A stretch of DNA of 64,000 bases, from positions 1 to 64,000 of the forward strand of contig JBBQUT010000017.1 in NCBI GenBank assembly GCA_038212215.1, written 5' to 3'. Below, piece by piece: positions 25,159 through 33,446 of the stretch (position 1 is the first letter of the stretch; every line of letters begins with the position of its first letter). Source of the stretch: JALZAI01 sp038212215 (GTDB lineage: Bacteria; Actinomycetota; Actinomycetes; Mycobacteriales; Jatrophihabitantaceae). The translations under genes were made by a program, and so were the position numbers. The notes under the pieces are model-generated. The model was not told the origin of the DNA and did no database searches. It saw only the letters and a program-made list of their open reading frames with translations.

Positions 25159-26385
25159 TCAGATCACACCGTCGGCCTGCAGCCGGTGCAGTTCGTCTGC
25201 CGTAACGCCCAGCAGATCGCCCCACACCGATTCGTTGTGCTCGCCGAGTTCCGGGCCCGCCCTGCGCACTGAGCCGGGTGTGCGCGAGAGCTTCGGCGCG
25301 ACGTTCTGCATCGGAACCTCGCCGAAGTCACGGTGCGCGATCCGCACGATGGCTTCGCGTGCTGCGAAGTGCGGATCGCTCAGCATGTCTTTGGCGCGAA
25401 AGATCCGCCCCGCCGGCACACCGTCGACGTGCAGCACGTCGAGCAACCGGTCACTTGACAGCTGCGATGTCCACTGCGCAATGAGGTCGTCGAGTTCGGC
25501 CATGTGCGCGCCTCGTGCGCCGTGCGTGGCATATCGCACGTCCTCAGCCAGTTCTGGACGGTTCATCGTGGCAGCCAGCCGGCCGAATACGGAATCCTGG
25601 TTGGCTGCGATGAGCACGAGGTCACCGTCTGCGGTGGGATAGACATTGCTCGGGGCGATGTTGGGCAGTGTGGCGCCCGTGCGTTCGCGTTGGTAGCCGG
25701 CTACCGCCCATTCCGGGACGAGCGATTCCATCAGTGCCAACACGGCCTCGTAGATCGCCGAATCGACGATCTGGCCGCGACCGGTGCGTTCGCGACTGTG
25801 CAGCGCGACCAGCGTGCCCACGCAGGCGAATGTGGCCGCCAGCGAATCGCCGAGCGAGATGCCGGCCCGCACCGGCGGAGTGCTCGGATCGCCCATGACG
25901 TAGCGAATTCCGCCCATCGCCTCGCCGACGGAGCCGAATCCCGCGCGCGGCGCATACGGTCCGGTCTGGCCGTAACCGGTCACCCGCGTGTAGATCAAGC
26001 GTGGATTGGCCGGCCACAGCTCGTCCGGTCCGAGTCCCCAGCGCTCCAGGGTGCCGGGCCGAAAGTTCTCGACCACGACATCGGCGTGCTCGAGCAACTT
26101 GCGGGCCAGGCTCTGACCCTGCGGATCGCGCAGGTTGCAGGTCACTGACATCTTGTTGCGTGCCACGACCGGCCACCACAGGGATTTGCCGTGTGGCTTC
26201 TCGCGGCCCCACTGCCGCATCGGATCGCCACCACCTGGCTGCTCGACTTTGATGACCTCGGCTCCGAAATCACCGAGCAACTGCCCGCAGAACGGCCCCG
26301 CGAGCAGTTGCCCGAATTCGACGACCCGTAGATCGTCCAGCGGCAGGCTTATCGGTGCCTCCCCGCCCGGGTGCACCGTTCTCAC
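25159..26385 (-). CDS. Class III (CaiB/BaiF) CoA transferase
   Basis: A 408-residue family III acyl-CoA transferase: LRVVEFGQLLAGPFCGQLLG, DFGAEVIKVEQPGGGDPMR, DVVVENFRPGTLERWGLG. The segment that usually carries the catalytic Asp (GFD) reads RAGFGSVGEAMGG here, so the Asp appears replaced by Gly; I recall this as a feature of one sub-group. It would move CoA onto a carboxylic acid, a sensible activation step for an acid entering this pathway. Its GTG start overlaps the GntR stop by GTGA. Confidence 0.9.
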   Translation of the reverse strand: MRTVHPGGEAPISLPLDDLRVVEFGQLLAGPFCGQLLGDFGAEVIKVEQPGGGDPMRQWGREKPHGKSLWWPVVARNKMSVTCNLRDPQGQSLARKLLEHADVVVENFRPGTLERWGLGPDELWPANPRLIYTRVTGYGQTGPYAPRAGFGSVGEAMGGIRYVMGDPSTPPVRAGISLGDSLAATFACVGTLVALHSRERTGRGQIVDSAIYEAVLALMESLVPEWAVAGYQRERTGATLPNIAPSNVYPTADGDLVLIAANQDSVFGRLAATMNRPELAEDVRYATHGARGAHMAELDDLIAQWTSQLSSDRLLDVLHVDGVPAGRIFRAKDMLSDPHFAAREAIVRIAHRDFGEVPMQNVAPKLSRTPGSVRRAGPELGEHNESVWGDLLGVTADELHRLQADGVI

Positions 26386-27032
26386 GCGGCACCGCTGCGC
26401 TGCCGCAGCATCGTCGCACGGGCGTTATGCAGGTGCGCACGCATGACCGCGGCGGCCCAGCCGACCTCACCTGCACGCGATGCGGCGACCAGTTCCAGGT
26501 GATGATCTAGGCTGCGCGCCAGCGAAGCGGCGTCATAGTCACCGAAGTTGCGCCGCACCACGACTGGGTGGGTCACCGCACGCAACGACGCGGCCAGCGC
26601 GGCATTGCCGGCCGCTGCGACGAAAGTGCTGTGGAAGCTCCGGTTCAGCTCCACAATGGCGTCGAGATCCTGGTTACGGCCCGGACGCCCGAGCCGTCGC
26701 ATCCGGCGAGCCAGGTCATCGAGCACAGCGAGGTCCGCACCGGTGAGGTTCGGCACGGCGCATTCGACGATCACCGGTTCGACCGCCAGCCGTAGATCGA
26801 AGATCTCGCGCAGTTGATCGGCGGTCCAGGTCGCGACCCGAGCTCCGCGGTTCGGAACAAGCACGACCAGGCCCTCGGCGGCCAACCTGGACAGCGCCTC
26901 GCGGACGGGCGTGCGGCTGACGGCAAGCCGGTCGGCAAGATCGGCCTCGCCAAGTCGTGCACCGGCGGGGATATCGCCGGACAGGATCTGCTCGCGCAGC
27001 GAACGCACAGTGGTGTCGACCGCCTGGGCCAT
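26382..27032 (-). CDS. GntR-family (FCD-type) transcriptional regulator
   Basis: A 216-residue regulator. The N-terminal winged helix (TVRSLREQILSGDIPAGARL, DLADRLAVSRTPVREALSRL) is followed by an all-helical FCD effector domain with the metal-site histidines (ELNRSFHSTFV, SLDHHLELV, MRAHLHNA). ATG 27032 has AGGTGA upstream. It is first in the CoA-transferase/hydantoinase operon and divergent from the lyase/ligase operon; the gap contains two palindromes that could be its operators. It probably represses both operons until a carboxylate intermediate binds. Confidence 0.9.
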   Translation of the reverse strand: MAQAVDTTVRSLREQILSGDIPAGARLGEADLADRLAVSRTPVREALSRLAAEGLVVLVPNRGARVATWTADQLREIFDLRLAVEPVIVECAVPNLTGADLAVLDDLARRMRRLGRPGRNQDLDAIVELNRSFHSTFVAAAGNAALAASLRAVTHPVVVRRNFGDYDAASLARSLDHHLELVAASRAGEVGWAAAVMRAHLHNARATMLRQRSGAA

Positions 27033-27073
27033 GCGCTCACCTGTCTCTGCGATGAGGTCTATCGAGGGGTCTC

Positions 27074-27089
27074 GGATTGCATGGAATCC
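27074..27089. promoter_or_regulatory. Imperfect palindrome, candidate GntR operator
   Basis: GGATTGCATGGAATCC at 27074-27089 has 5-base inverted arms (GGATT/AATCC) and a GCATGG centre. It shares the core ATTGCATG with the perfect palindrome 86 bases to the right. It lies just upstream of the GntR start and could serve autoregulation. Confidence 0.4.
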
Positions 27090-27159
27090 TGCACCCGGCG
27101 CGACGGTGCGCGCAAGGGCCTTTGAGTATCGCGGAACGTTCGACGACCACGCCGCGACG

Positions 27160-27171
27160 ATTGCATGCAAT
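27160..27171. promoter_or_regulatory. Perfect palindrome ATTGCATGCAAT, candidate GntR operator
   Basis: A perfect 12-base palindrome 25 bases before the start of the HMG-CoA-lyase-like gene. Short AT-flanked palindromes of this type are common operators of FadR/VanR-type GntR regulators, and a regulator of that class is encoded next door. Confidence 0.5.
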
Positions 27172-27196
27172 GCGTAGGGCGAGTAGGCATGCAGTC

Positions 27197-28108
27197 ATGC
27201 GGTCATCTGTCGCGATCGTCGAGGTGTCGCCGCGAGACGGTCTGCAGAACGAGGCAGTCCCGGTGTCGACCCCGGATAAACTCAAACTGATCGCAACACT
27301 GATAACCGGTCGCCTGCGCCGGATCGAGGTCACCAGCTTCGTCAACCCCCGCAAGGTCCCGCAACTGGCCGACGCCGAGCAGGTGTGCGCCGCCCTGCCG
27401 AGCACCGCTGGCGTTTCCTGGAGCGGTCTGGTGCTCAACGACCGCGGCTTCGATCGCGCAGTGGCCGCCGGGCTCGACGAGGTCAACGTCGTGGTGGTGT
27501 GCACAGACACCTTCAGCCAGCGCAACCAAGGCGTGAGCACCGCGGGCGGGATCGAGATCTGGAATCGCATCGCAGCACGGGCGCGAGAGATGCGGATCCG
27601 CACCACCGTCACCCTCGCGGCCGCATTCGGTTGCCCGTTTGAAGGTGAGGTTGCCCCGACCCGGGTCCGTGACGTCCTTGCCAGCTGCCTGGCCGTGGCC
27701 CCCGACGAGATCGCCTTCGCCGACACGATCGGTGTCGGCGTCCCGCCGCAAGTCGACGCGCTCACTGCGATCGCCGCCGACCTCGCCCCCGGCGTCGCCT
27801 TGCGCTGGCACTTCCACAACACCCGCAACACCGGGTACGCCAATGCCTGGGCCGCGGTTCAGGCCGCTGAACCGGGTCTGCCGGTAGCGCTCGACGCGAG
27901 CGCCGGCGGGATCGGTGGCTGCCCCTTCGCTCCGAACGCCACCGGAAACATCGCCACCGCTGACCTCGTCGAGATGCTGGAGCGCGCAGGTGTCCGGACG
28001 GGCGTCGATGTCGACCAGCTGCTCGGGCTCGACGCCTGGCTGGGCGAGCGGCTGGGCAAGCAGGTACCAGGGCAGCTCGCTCGCGCGGGCCGGTTCGCAG
28101 CACACTGA
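27197..28108 (+). CDS. HMG-CoA-lyase-like carbon-carbon lyase
   Basis: A 303-residue TIM-barrel lyase of the HMGL family. The catalytic Arg13-Asp14 lie in VEVSPRDGLQNE, metal-site histidines in WHFHNTRNTGYANA, and the active-site loop Cys242 in IGGCPFAPNATGN. Family members cleave 3-hydroxy-3-substituted acyl-CoA into acetyl-CoA plus a keto compound. ATG 27197 starts where family similarity begins. Heading an aromatic catabolic operon, it may not act on HMG-CoA; a tertiary-alcohol thioester such as dioxindole-3-acetyl-CoA would have the right shape and would give isatin. That substrate is inference. Confidence 0.87.
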   Translation: MRSSVAIVEVSPRDGLQNEAVPVSTPDKLKLIATLITGRLRRIEVTSFVNPRKVPQLADAEQVCAALPSTAGVSWSGLVLNDRGFDRAVAAGLDEVNVVVVCTDTFSQRNQGVSTAGGIEIWNRIAARAREMRIRTTVTLAAAFGCPFEGEVAPTRVRDVLASCLAVAPDEIAFADTIGVGVPPQVDALTAIAADLAPGVALRWHFHNTRNTGYANAWAAVQAAEPGLPVALDASAGGIGGCPFAPNATGNIATADLVEMLERAGVRTGVDVDQLLGLDAWLGERLGKQVPGQLARAGRFAAH

Positions 28109-28112
28109 ACCG

Positions 28113-28895
28113 ATGGACGCACCGCCGCCGCTCGCGGGTCAGGGAAAGCCGATCGCGCTGGTCACGGGCGCAGGTCGAGGGATCGGACGCGCCGTGGCGC
28201 TACGGCTGAGCGCCGCCGGTTTGCGCGTCGCACTCACCGCGCGCAGCGCGCCCGAACTTGCCGACACTGCCGCGGCATGCGCGGGCGAAACGCTGGTCGC
28301 GCCTGCGGACATCACTGACACGGTCGCCGTCGAGGGTATCTTTGCCGCGGTCGAACACACCTGGGGACCCGTAGCCGTGCTGGTCGCCAACGCCGGCGCC
28401 GGCTTCTCGGCGCGCATCGAGAAGACCGGCGACGACGATTGGCAACGCATGCTCGATATCAACCTGACGGCGCCTTTTCGCTGCATGCGCCGAGCCGTTC
28501 CCGCGATGCGCCGTGCCGGGTACGGTCGCATCGTCGTCGTGGCCTCGAACGCGGCGCGGGTGGGCGAGCCGTATATCGCCGGGTACGCGGCGAGCAAACA
28601 CGGCGTGCTCGGGTTGGTTCGCTCCGCTGCTGCCGAACTTGCGTCGTCGGGCGTCACCGTCAACGCTGTTTGCCCTGGGTACGTGGACACTTCGATGACG
28701 GCGGCAACAGTCAACACCATCACTACTACGTCCGGCCGCACCGCCGAGCAGGCGCGGGCGGTCCTCGAGCGAAAGCAGCCGATCGGACGCTTGATCACTG
28801 CGGACGAGGTCGCCTCTGCCGTGTGGTTCTGCATCGACAACGCTGCGATGTCCGGTCAGGGTGTCAACGTCGACGGAGGTGCCGTCCAATCATGA
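28113..28895 (+). CDS. Short-chain dehydrogenase/reductase
   Basis: A 260-residue classical SDR. The cofactor motif is ALVTGAGRGIGRAVA, with NAG in VLVANAGAG, and Ser-Tyr-Lys in VVASNAARVG / YAASKHGVLG. ATG 28113 is 5 bases after the lyase stop. It ends with GVNVDGGAVQS, as in FabG-like proteins, and overlaps the RidA start by ATGA. It may reduce a ring ketone or oxidise a 3-hydroxyacyl-CoA in the route downstream of the aryl-CoA monooxygenase. Confidence 0.9.
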   Translation: MDAPPPLAGQGKPIALVTGAGRGIGRAVALRLSAAGLRVALTARSAPELADTAAACAGETLVAPADITDTVAVEGIFAAVEHTWGPVAVLVANAGAGFSARIEKTGDDDWQRMLDINLTAPFRCMRRAVPAMRRAGYGRIVVVASNAARVGEPYIAGYAASKHGVLGLVRSAAAELASSGVTVNAVCPGYVDTSMTAATVNTITTTSGRTAEQARAVLERKQPIGRLITADEVASAVWFCIDNAAMSGQGVNVDGGAVQS

Positions 28896-29296
28896 GCGAG
28901 GACACCTCTATCGAGCGGGTGAACCCGCCGGAACTCGCCCGTCCGAGCGGTTTCGCGCACGCGGTCGTGGGCACGGGAACGTTCGTGTTCCTTGCGGGCC
29001 AGACCGCGCTGGACGCGAACGGGCGCATCGTCGGTGATAACGTCTGCGCGCAGTTCGAACGGGCGCTGCGCAACTTGCTCGTCGCTCTTGCCGCCGCGGG
29101 CGGCCGGCCCGACCAGCTGGCCAGCCTCACCGTCTACATCACCGACATGGACGACTACCGCGCGCACGCCCAAGACATCGGCCGGGTGTGGCGGCGCCTT
29201 ATCGGCCGCGAATACCCCGCTATGGCCGGGATCGGCGTTGCCCGGCTATGGGACGCCGAGGCGCTGGTCGAGGTCCAGGGCATCGCCGTTCTGTGA
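28892..29296 (+). CDS. RidA-family enamine/imine deaminase
   Basis: A 134-residue YjgF/RidA protein: GTFVFLAGQTALDANGRIVG, QFERALRNLLVALAAAG, LTVYITDMDDYRAHA, and the C-terminal GVARLWDAEALVEVQGIAVL. RidA proteins hydrolyse enamines and imines to ketones plus ammonia. Here it is coupled to the SDR and lies before the aryl-CoA ligase and monooxygenase/reductase. The known product of 2-aminobenzoyl-CoA monooxygenase/reductase is a ring enamine, so this protein could release its nitrogen. This pairing is inference. Confidence 0.88.
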   Translation: MSEDTSIERVNPPELARPSGFAHAVVGTGTFVFLAGQTALDANGRIVGDNVCAQFERALRNLLVALAAAGGRPDQLASLTVYITDMDDYRAHAQDIGRVWRRLIGREYPAMAGIGVARLWDAEALVEVQGIAVL

Positions 29297-29391
29297 AGTC
29301 ACCACATCGCCGTCCGCCCAACTTCGTGAGCAGTTGAACCAACGAGCGGGTCGTTTCACGCGGATACTTGCCGCATGGGAATCGGCCGCGC

Positions 29392-31032
29392 ATGACCACC
29401 GGCCGGGCTACGACACTGACGCGGTCCGGACACCTCGACTCGTTCTGTCGCGACAACCTGCCAGCGGTGTCGGCTTGGCCCGAACTGCTGTTCGACCTCC
29501 CCGAGTTGCAGTACCCCGAGCGCCTCAATTGCGCCGTCGAATTACTGGACACTGTGGTCGAGCGGCTCGGCCCCGACCGACCCTGCCTGCTCACGCCGCA
29601 CGGTGCGCCGTGGAGTTACGGCCAGTTGCGCGCAGTTGTCGACGGCATCGCACATGTCCTGGTCAGCGAGGCAGGCATCGCATCGGGCAACCGGGTGCTG
29701 CTACGCGGGCCCAACAATCCCTGGCTCGCTGCATGCTGGCTCGCGGTCTTGAAAGCGGGCTGCGTCGCAGTGACGACCATGCCGCTGCTGCGTACCGGCG
29801 AGCTGAGCACGGTAGCCGACATCGCCCAGGTGGACCTCGCACTCTGCGACGCGCGTTTCGCTGCGGATCTGGACGCGGCCGACCTGCGGGGTGCCCCCGT
29901 CCTGCGCTTCGGCGACGGCAGCGATCTGAGCGAGCACGTCGCCGCCCACCGCGATCCCTTCGTCGCTGCAGATACGGCCGCCGACGATGTCGCTCTGCTC
30001 GCTTTCACGTCAGGCACCACCGGCCGTCCGAAGGCGACGATGCACTTTCATCGCGACGTTCTCGCGATGGCCGACACCTTCGCCCGGCACGTCGTGCGCC
30101 CGACCGCCGACGACGTCTTCACCGGCACGCCTCCGCTTGGCTTCACCTTCGGCCTCGGCGGTCTGCTCGTGTTCCCGCTACGCGCGGGCGCCGCGACGTT
30201 GCTGCTGGAGAGCGTCACGCCGAACGGGCTCGCCGACGCCATTTCCGAGCACGCCGCGACGATCTGCGTCACCGCGCCGACCGCGTACCGCGCGATGCTG
30301 GCATCCGGGTCGGCTCGACGGTTGCGCACCCTCCGCCGCGCTGTTTCCGCCGGGGAGCACCTTCCAAAAGCGACCTGGGAGGCGTTTTACGAGGCGACCG
30401 GTGTGCGGCTCATCGACGGCATCGGCGCGACCGAGATGCTGCACGTGTTCATCGCGGCTGCCGATGACGACATCGTTGCCGGCTCGACGGGGCGCGCCGT
30501 TCCTGGCTACCGCGCCACGATCCTCGATGATGTCGGCGATCCGGTGGCGCCCGGAACACCAGGACGCCTCGCCGTGAAGGGTCCGACCGGGTGCCGGTAC
30601 CTCAACGATGCCCGCCAGTCCGTGTACGTCCAAGGCGGCTGGAACATCACCGGCGACACATTCGTGCAGGATGCCGACGGATACTTCCACTACTTGGCAC
30701 GTAACGACGACATGATCGTGTCGTCGGGATACAACATCGCCGGACCGGAAGTGGAGGAGGCGCTCGCCGCCCATCCGGCGGTACTCGAGAGTTGTGTCGT
30801 AGGTATCCCCGATGAGGTACGCGGGCAGTTGGTCACCGCGTTCGTCGTCCCGACCGACACAGGCGCCGGCGACGACGTGTTGGTGGCCGAACTCCAGGCA
30901 TTCGTGAAGCAACGAATCGCGCCTTATAAGTACCCGAGGGCGATACGGTTCGTCTCTAGCCTGCCGCGAACGAGCACCGGGAAACTGCAGCGCTTCGTGC
31001 TGCGCGAGAGCGCGATCACCGACGGTCGTTAG
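29392..31032 (+). CDS. Aryl-CoA ligase, probably 2-aminobenzoate-CoA ligase
   Basis: A 546-residue ANL-family ligase. AMP motif LLAFTSGTTGRPKATMHFH, A5 motif GIGATEMLH, A8 GYFHYLARNDDMIVSSGYNI, and the C-terminal lysine in RTSTGKLQRF. The N-terminal SFCRDNLPAVSAWPELLFDL and LPELQYPERLNCAVELLD is the pattern I associate with 2-aminobenzoate-CoA ligases of the benzoate-CoA ligase group. ATG 29392 is the start. It precedes the monooxygenase/reductase gene by 9 bases, as expected if its product is that enzyme's substrate. Benzoate or salicylate remain alternatives. Confidence 0.85.
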   Translation: MTTGRATTLTRSGHLDSFCRDNLPAVSAWPELLFDLPELQYPERLNCAVELLDTVVERLGPDRPCLLTPHGAPWSYGQLRAVVDGIAHVLVSEAGIASGNRVLLRGPNNPWLAACWLAVLKAGCVAVTTMPLLRTGELSTVADIAQVDLALCDARFAADLDAADLRGAPVLRFGDGSDLSEHVAAHRDPFVAADTAADDVALLAFTSGTTGRPKATMHFHRDVLAMADTFARHVVRPTADDVFTGTPPLGFTFGLGGLLVFPLRAGAATLLLESVTPNGLADAISEHAATICVTAPTAYRAMLASGSARRLRTLRRAVSAGEHLPKATWEAFYEATGVRLIDGIGATEMLHVFIAAADDDIVAGSTGRAVPGYRATILDDVGDPVAPGTPGRLAVKGPTGCRYLNDARQSVYVQGGWNITGDTFVQDADGYFHYLARNDDMIVSSGYNIAGPEVEEALAAHPAVLESCVVGIPDEVRGQLVTAFVVPTDTGAGDDVLVAELQAFVKQRIAPYKYPRAIRFVSSLPRTSTGKLQRFVLRESAITDGR

Positions 31033-31041
31033 GGAGGTACT

Positions 31042-33405
31042 GTGCGCATTGCTGTGATCGGTGGTGGACCGGGCGGATTGTATTTCGCTGCCCTCAGCAA
31101 GCAGCTCAATCCAATGCACGAGATCACCGTCTGGGAGCGCAACGCCGCAGATGTGACCTTCGGATTCGGTGTCGTCTTCTCAGACGAAACTCTCGGCGGT
31201 ATAGAGCACGCCGACGAAGCCGTCTTCGCTCAGATGCAACACGAGTTCGCCCGGTGGGATGACATCGACGTCGAGTTCCGCGACCAGGTGCTCACCAGTG
31301 GCGGGCATGGGTTCGCGGCGATGAGTCGCGGGCGATTGCTGCAGATTCTCCAGCTGCGTTGTCTGGACCTCGGTGTCGACGTCAGATTTTCGACCCTCGC
31401 ACCCGATGCGGACGAGCTTGCGCGGACCCATGACCTCGTTGTCGCATGCGACGGCGTGAATTCTGCGGTACGCAGCGCGAACGCAGCTACGTTCGCGCCG
31501 AGCCTCGAAGTACGCCGCTGCAAATACATGTGGCTGGGCACAGCCAAGGTATTCGACGCCTTCAAGTTTTTCGTGCGCGAGACGCCGTTCGGTGTTATGC
31601 AGATTCACGGCTATCCTTACGACGCGACGAGCAGCACCTTCATCGTCGAGATGAACGACGATGTCTGGCGACGTGCCGGATTCGATGTGTTCGCGGACCG
31701 GGTTTTCGCGCCGGGAGAATCCGACGAAAAGTCGGTCGAGCTTGTCCGGGAATTGTTCGCTGACATTCTCGGCGGCTATGATGTGATGCTCAACAACTCG
31801 AAGTGGCTCAACTTTTGCACGGTGCGCAACGAGCAGTGGCGCTGCGCCAACATCGTGCTGCTAGGCGATGCCGCACACACGGCGCACTTCTCGATCGGCT
31901 CGGGTACCAAACTCGCGATGGAAGATGCTCTCGCGCTGGCGGCATGCCTGCACGAGCAGTCGGACGTGAACTCGGCTTTGGACGCCTACGTCGCGGAGCG
32001 CCAGCCGGTGGTGCTGTCCACCCAACGAGCGGCGCAGGCGAGCCTGGAATGGTTCGAAAACCTCGGCCAGTACACCCACCAGGATCCGCTTCAATTTGCA
32101 TTCAACATCATGACCCGTAGCCGCCGCGTCACCTACGACAATCTTCGCGTCCGCGATCCAGAATTCGTTGATTCAGTCGACACCTGGTTCGCAGCACACG
32201 AGGCCGCTCGTGGATTCGGCACCGGCGAGGTTCGGCCCCCGATGTTCCAACCGTTCCGCCTCCGCGGCATGGAACTGGTGAATCGAGTGGTCGTTTCGCC
32301 GATGGACATGTACCGCGCCGAAGACGGCCTGCCGACGGAGTTTCACCTCGTCCACCTCGGCGGGAAAGCGCTCGGTGGCGCAGGGCTGGTAATGACGGAG
32401 ATGGTCTGCGTCTCCGCCATCGGACGCATCACGCCGGGCTGCACTGGCATCTACACCGACGAGCAGGCGGCATCGTGGGCCCGGCTCACGGACTTCGTCC
32501 ACCGTGAATCGTCGTCGTTCATCGGGATTCAGATAGGCCACTCCGGGCGCAAGGGCTCCACCCGGCTCATGTGGGACGGCATCGATCTGCCACTGCCCGA
32601 AGGAAACTGGCCGGTCGTCGCGCCGTCGCCTATTGCTTACCTCCCCGGTATCAATCAGATACCCCGCGAGCTCACGGGCACCGATCTCGACGAGATTCGC
32701 CGACAGTTCGTCGAGGCGACGCGGCGGGCCGACAGCGCCGGTTTCGATCTGGTCGAGTTGCACTGCGCGCACGGCTACCTGCTGTCGTCGTTCATCTCAC
32801 CGCTGACGAACCGACGCACCGACGAGTACGGCGGCTCGCTGCAGAACCGGTTGCGCCTCCCGCTCGAGGTATTCCGGGCGATGCGGGCCGAATGGCCGCA
32901 ACACAAGCCGATGAGCGTACGCATCTCAGCCACCGATTGGTACGAGCAGGGCATCACCGCCCTCGACTCCGTCGTGATTGCTCAAGCCTTTTCTGATGCC
33001 GGTGTCGACATCGTCGACGTCTCGAGCGGCCAGGTAACACCGGACGAGGCACCGGCCTTCGGTCGCTCGTACCAGACCCCATTCGCCGACCGGATACGCA
33101 ACATCGCCGGAATCGCGACGATGGCAGTAGGCATCATTTCCTCCTACGACGACGTGAATTCGATTCTGCTGGCCGGACGTGCCGATTTGTGCCTGCTCGG
33201 ACGCGCGCACCTCTACGACCCGAACTGGACGCTGCACGCGGCTGCTGAGCAGGACTACACCGGCCCCGGCGCCCTTTGGCCGCAGGCCTGGATCGCCGGC
33301 GCTCGCAAACCGCAGGCTGGGCGAAACGACGGACCGAAACCGCGCCTGGAGCTGCTGCGCAACGAGCGCGCCGGGACTGCGCATCGACGCTGGGGCCCAC
33401 TTTGA
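31042..33405 (+). CDS. Aryl-CoA flavin monooxygenase fused to old yellow enzyme
   Basis: A 787-residue two-domain flavoprotein. Residues ~1-380 form an FAD monooxygenase (IAVIGGGPGGLYFAAL; VLLGDAAHTAHFSIGSGTKL). Residues ~393-765 form an old-yellow-enzyme barrel (FQPFRLRGMELVNRVVVSPM; HGYLLSSFISPLTNRRTDEY; GRADLCLLGRAHL). This fusion matches 2-aminobenzoyl-CoA monooxygenase/reductase and is also annotated as salicylyl-CoA 5-hydroxylase. The former hydroxylates the ring and then reduces it to 2-amino-5-oxocyclohexene-carbonyl-CoA. GTG 31042 follows GGGAGG. The neighbouring RidA favours an amino substrate. Confidence 0.92.
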   Translation: MRIAVIGGGPGGLYFAALSKQLNPMHEITVWERNAADVTFGFGVVFSDETLGGIEHADEAVFAQMQHEFARWDDIDVEFRDQVLTSGGHGFAAMSRGRLLQILQLRCLDLGVDVRFSTLAPDADELARTHDLVVACDGVNSAVRSANAATFAPSLEVRRCKYMWLGTAKVFDAFKFFVRETPFGVMQIHGYPYDATSSTFIVEMNDDVWRRAGFDVFADRVFAPGESDEKSVELVRELFADILGGYDVMLNNSKWLNFCTVRNEQWRCANIVLLGDAAHTAHFSIGSGTKLAMEDALALAACLHEQSDVNSALDAYVAERQPVVLSTQRAAQASLEWFENLGQYTHQDPLQFAFNIMTRSRRVTYDNLRVRDPEFVDSVDTWFAAHEAARGFGTGEVRPPMFQPFRLRGMELVNRVVVSPMDMYRAEDGLPTEFHLVHLGGKALGGAGLVMTEMVCVSAIGRITPGCTGIYTDEQAASWARLTDFVHRESSSFIGIQIGHSGRKGSTRLMWDGIDLPLPEGNWPVVAPSPIAYLPGINQIPRELTGTDLDEIRRQFVEATRRADSAGFDLVELHCAHGYLLSSFISPLTNRRTDEYGGSLQNRLRLPLEVFRAMRAEWPQHKPMSVRISATDWYEQGITALDSVVIAQAFSDAGVDIVDVSSGQVTPDEAPAFGRSYQTPFADRIRNIAGIATMAVGIISSYDDVNSILLAGRADLCLLGRAHLYDPNWTLHAAAEQDYTGPGALWPQAWIAGARKPQAGRNDGPKPRLELLRNERAGTAHRRWGPL

Positions 33406-33446
33406 CGGCTCCTCATACCTGAGGTGACTGTGACCGTGACAGCCCG

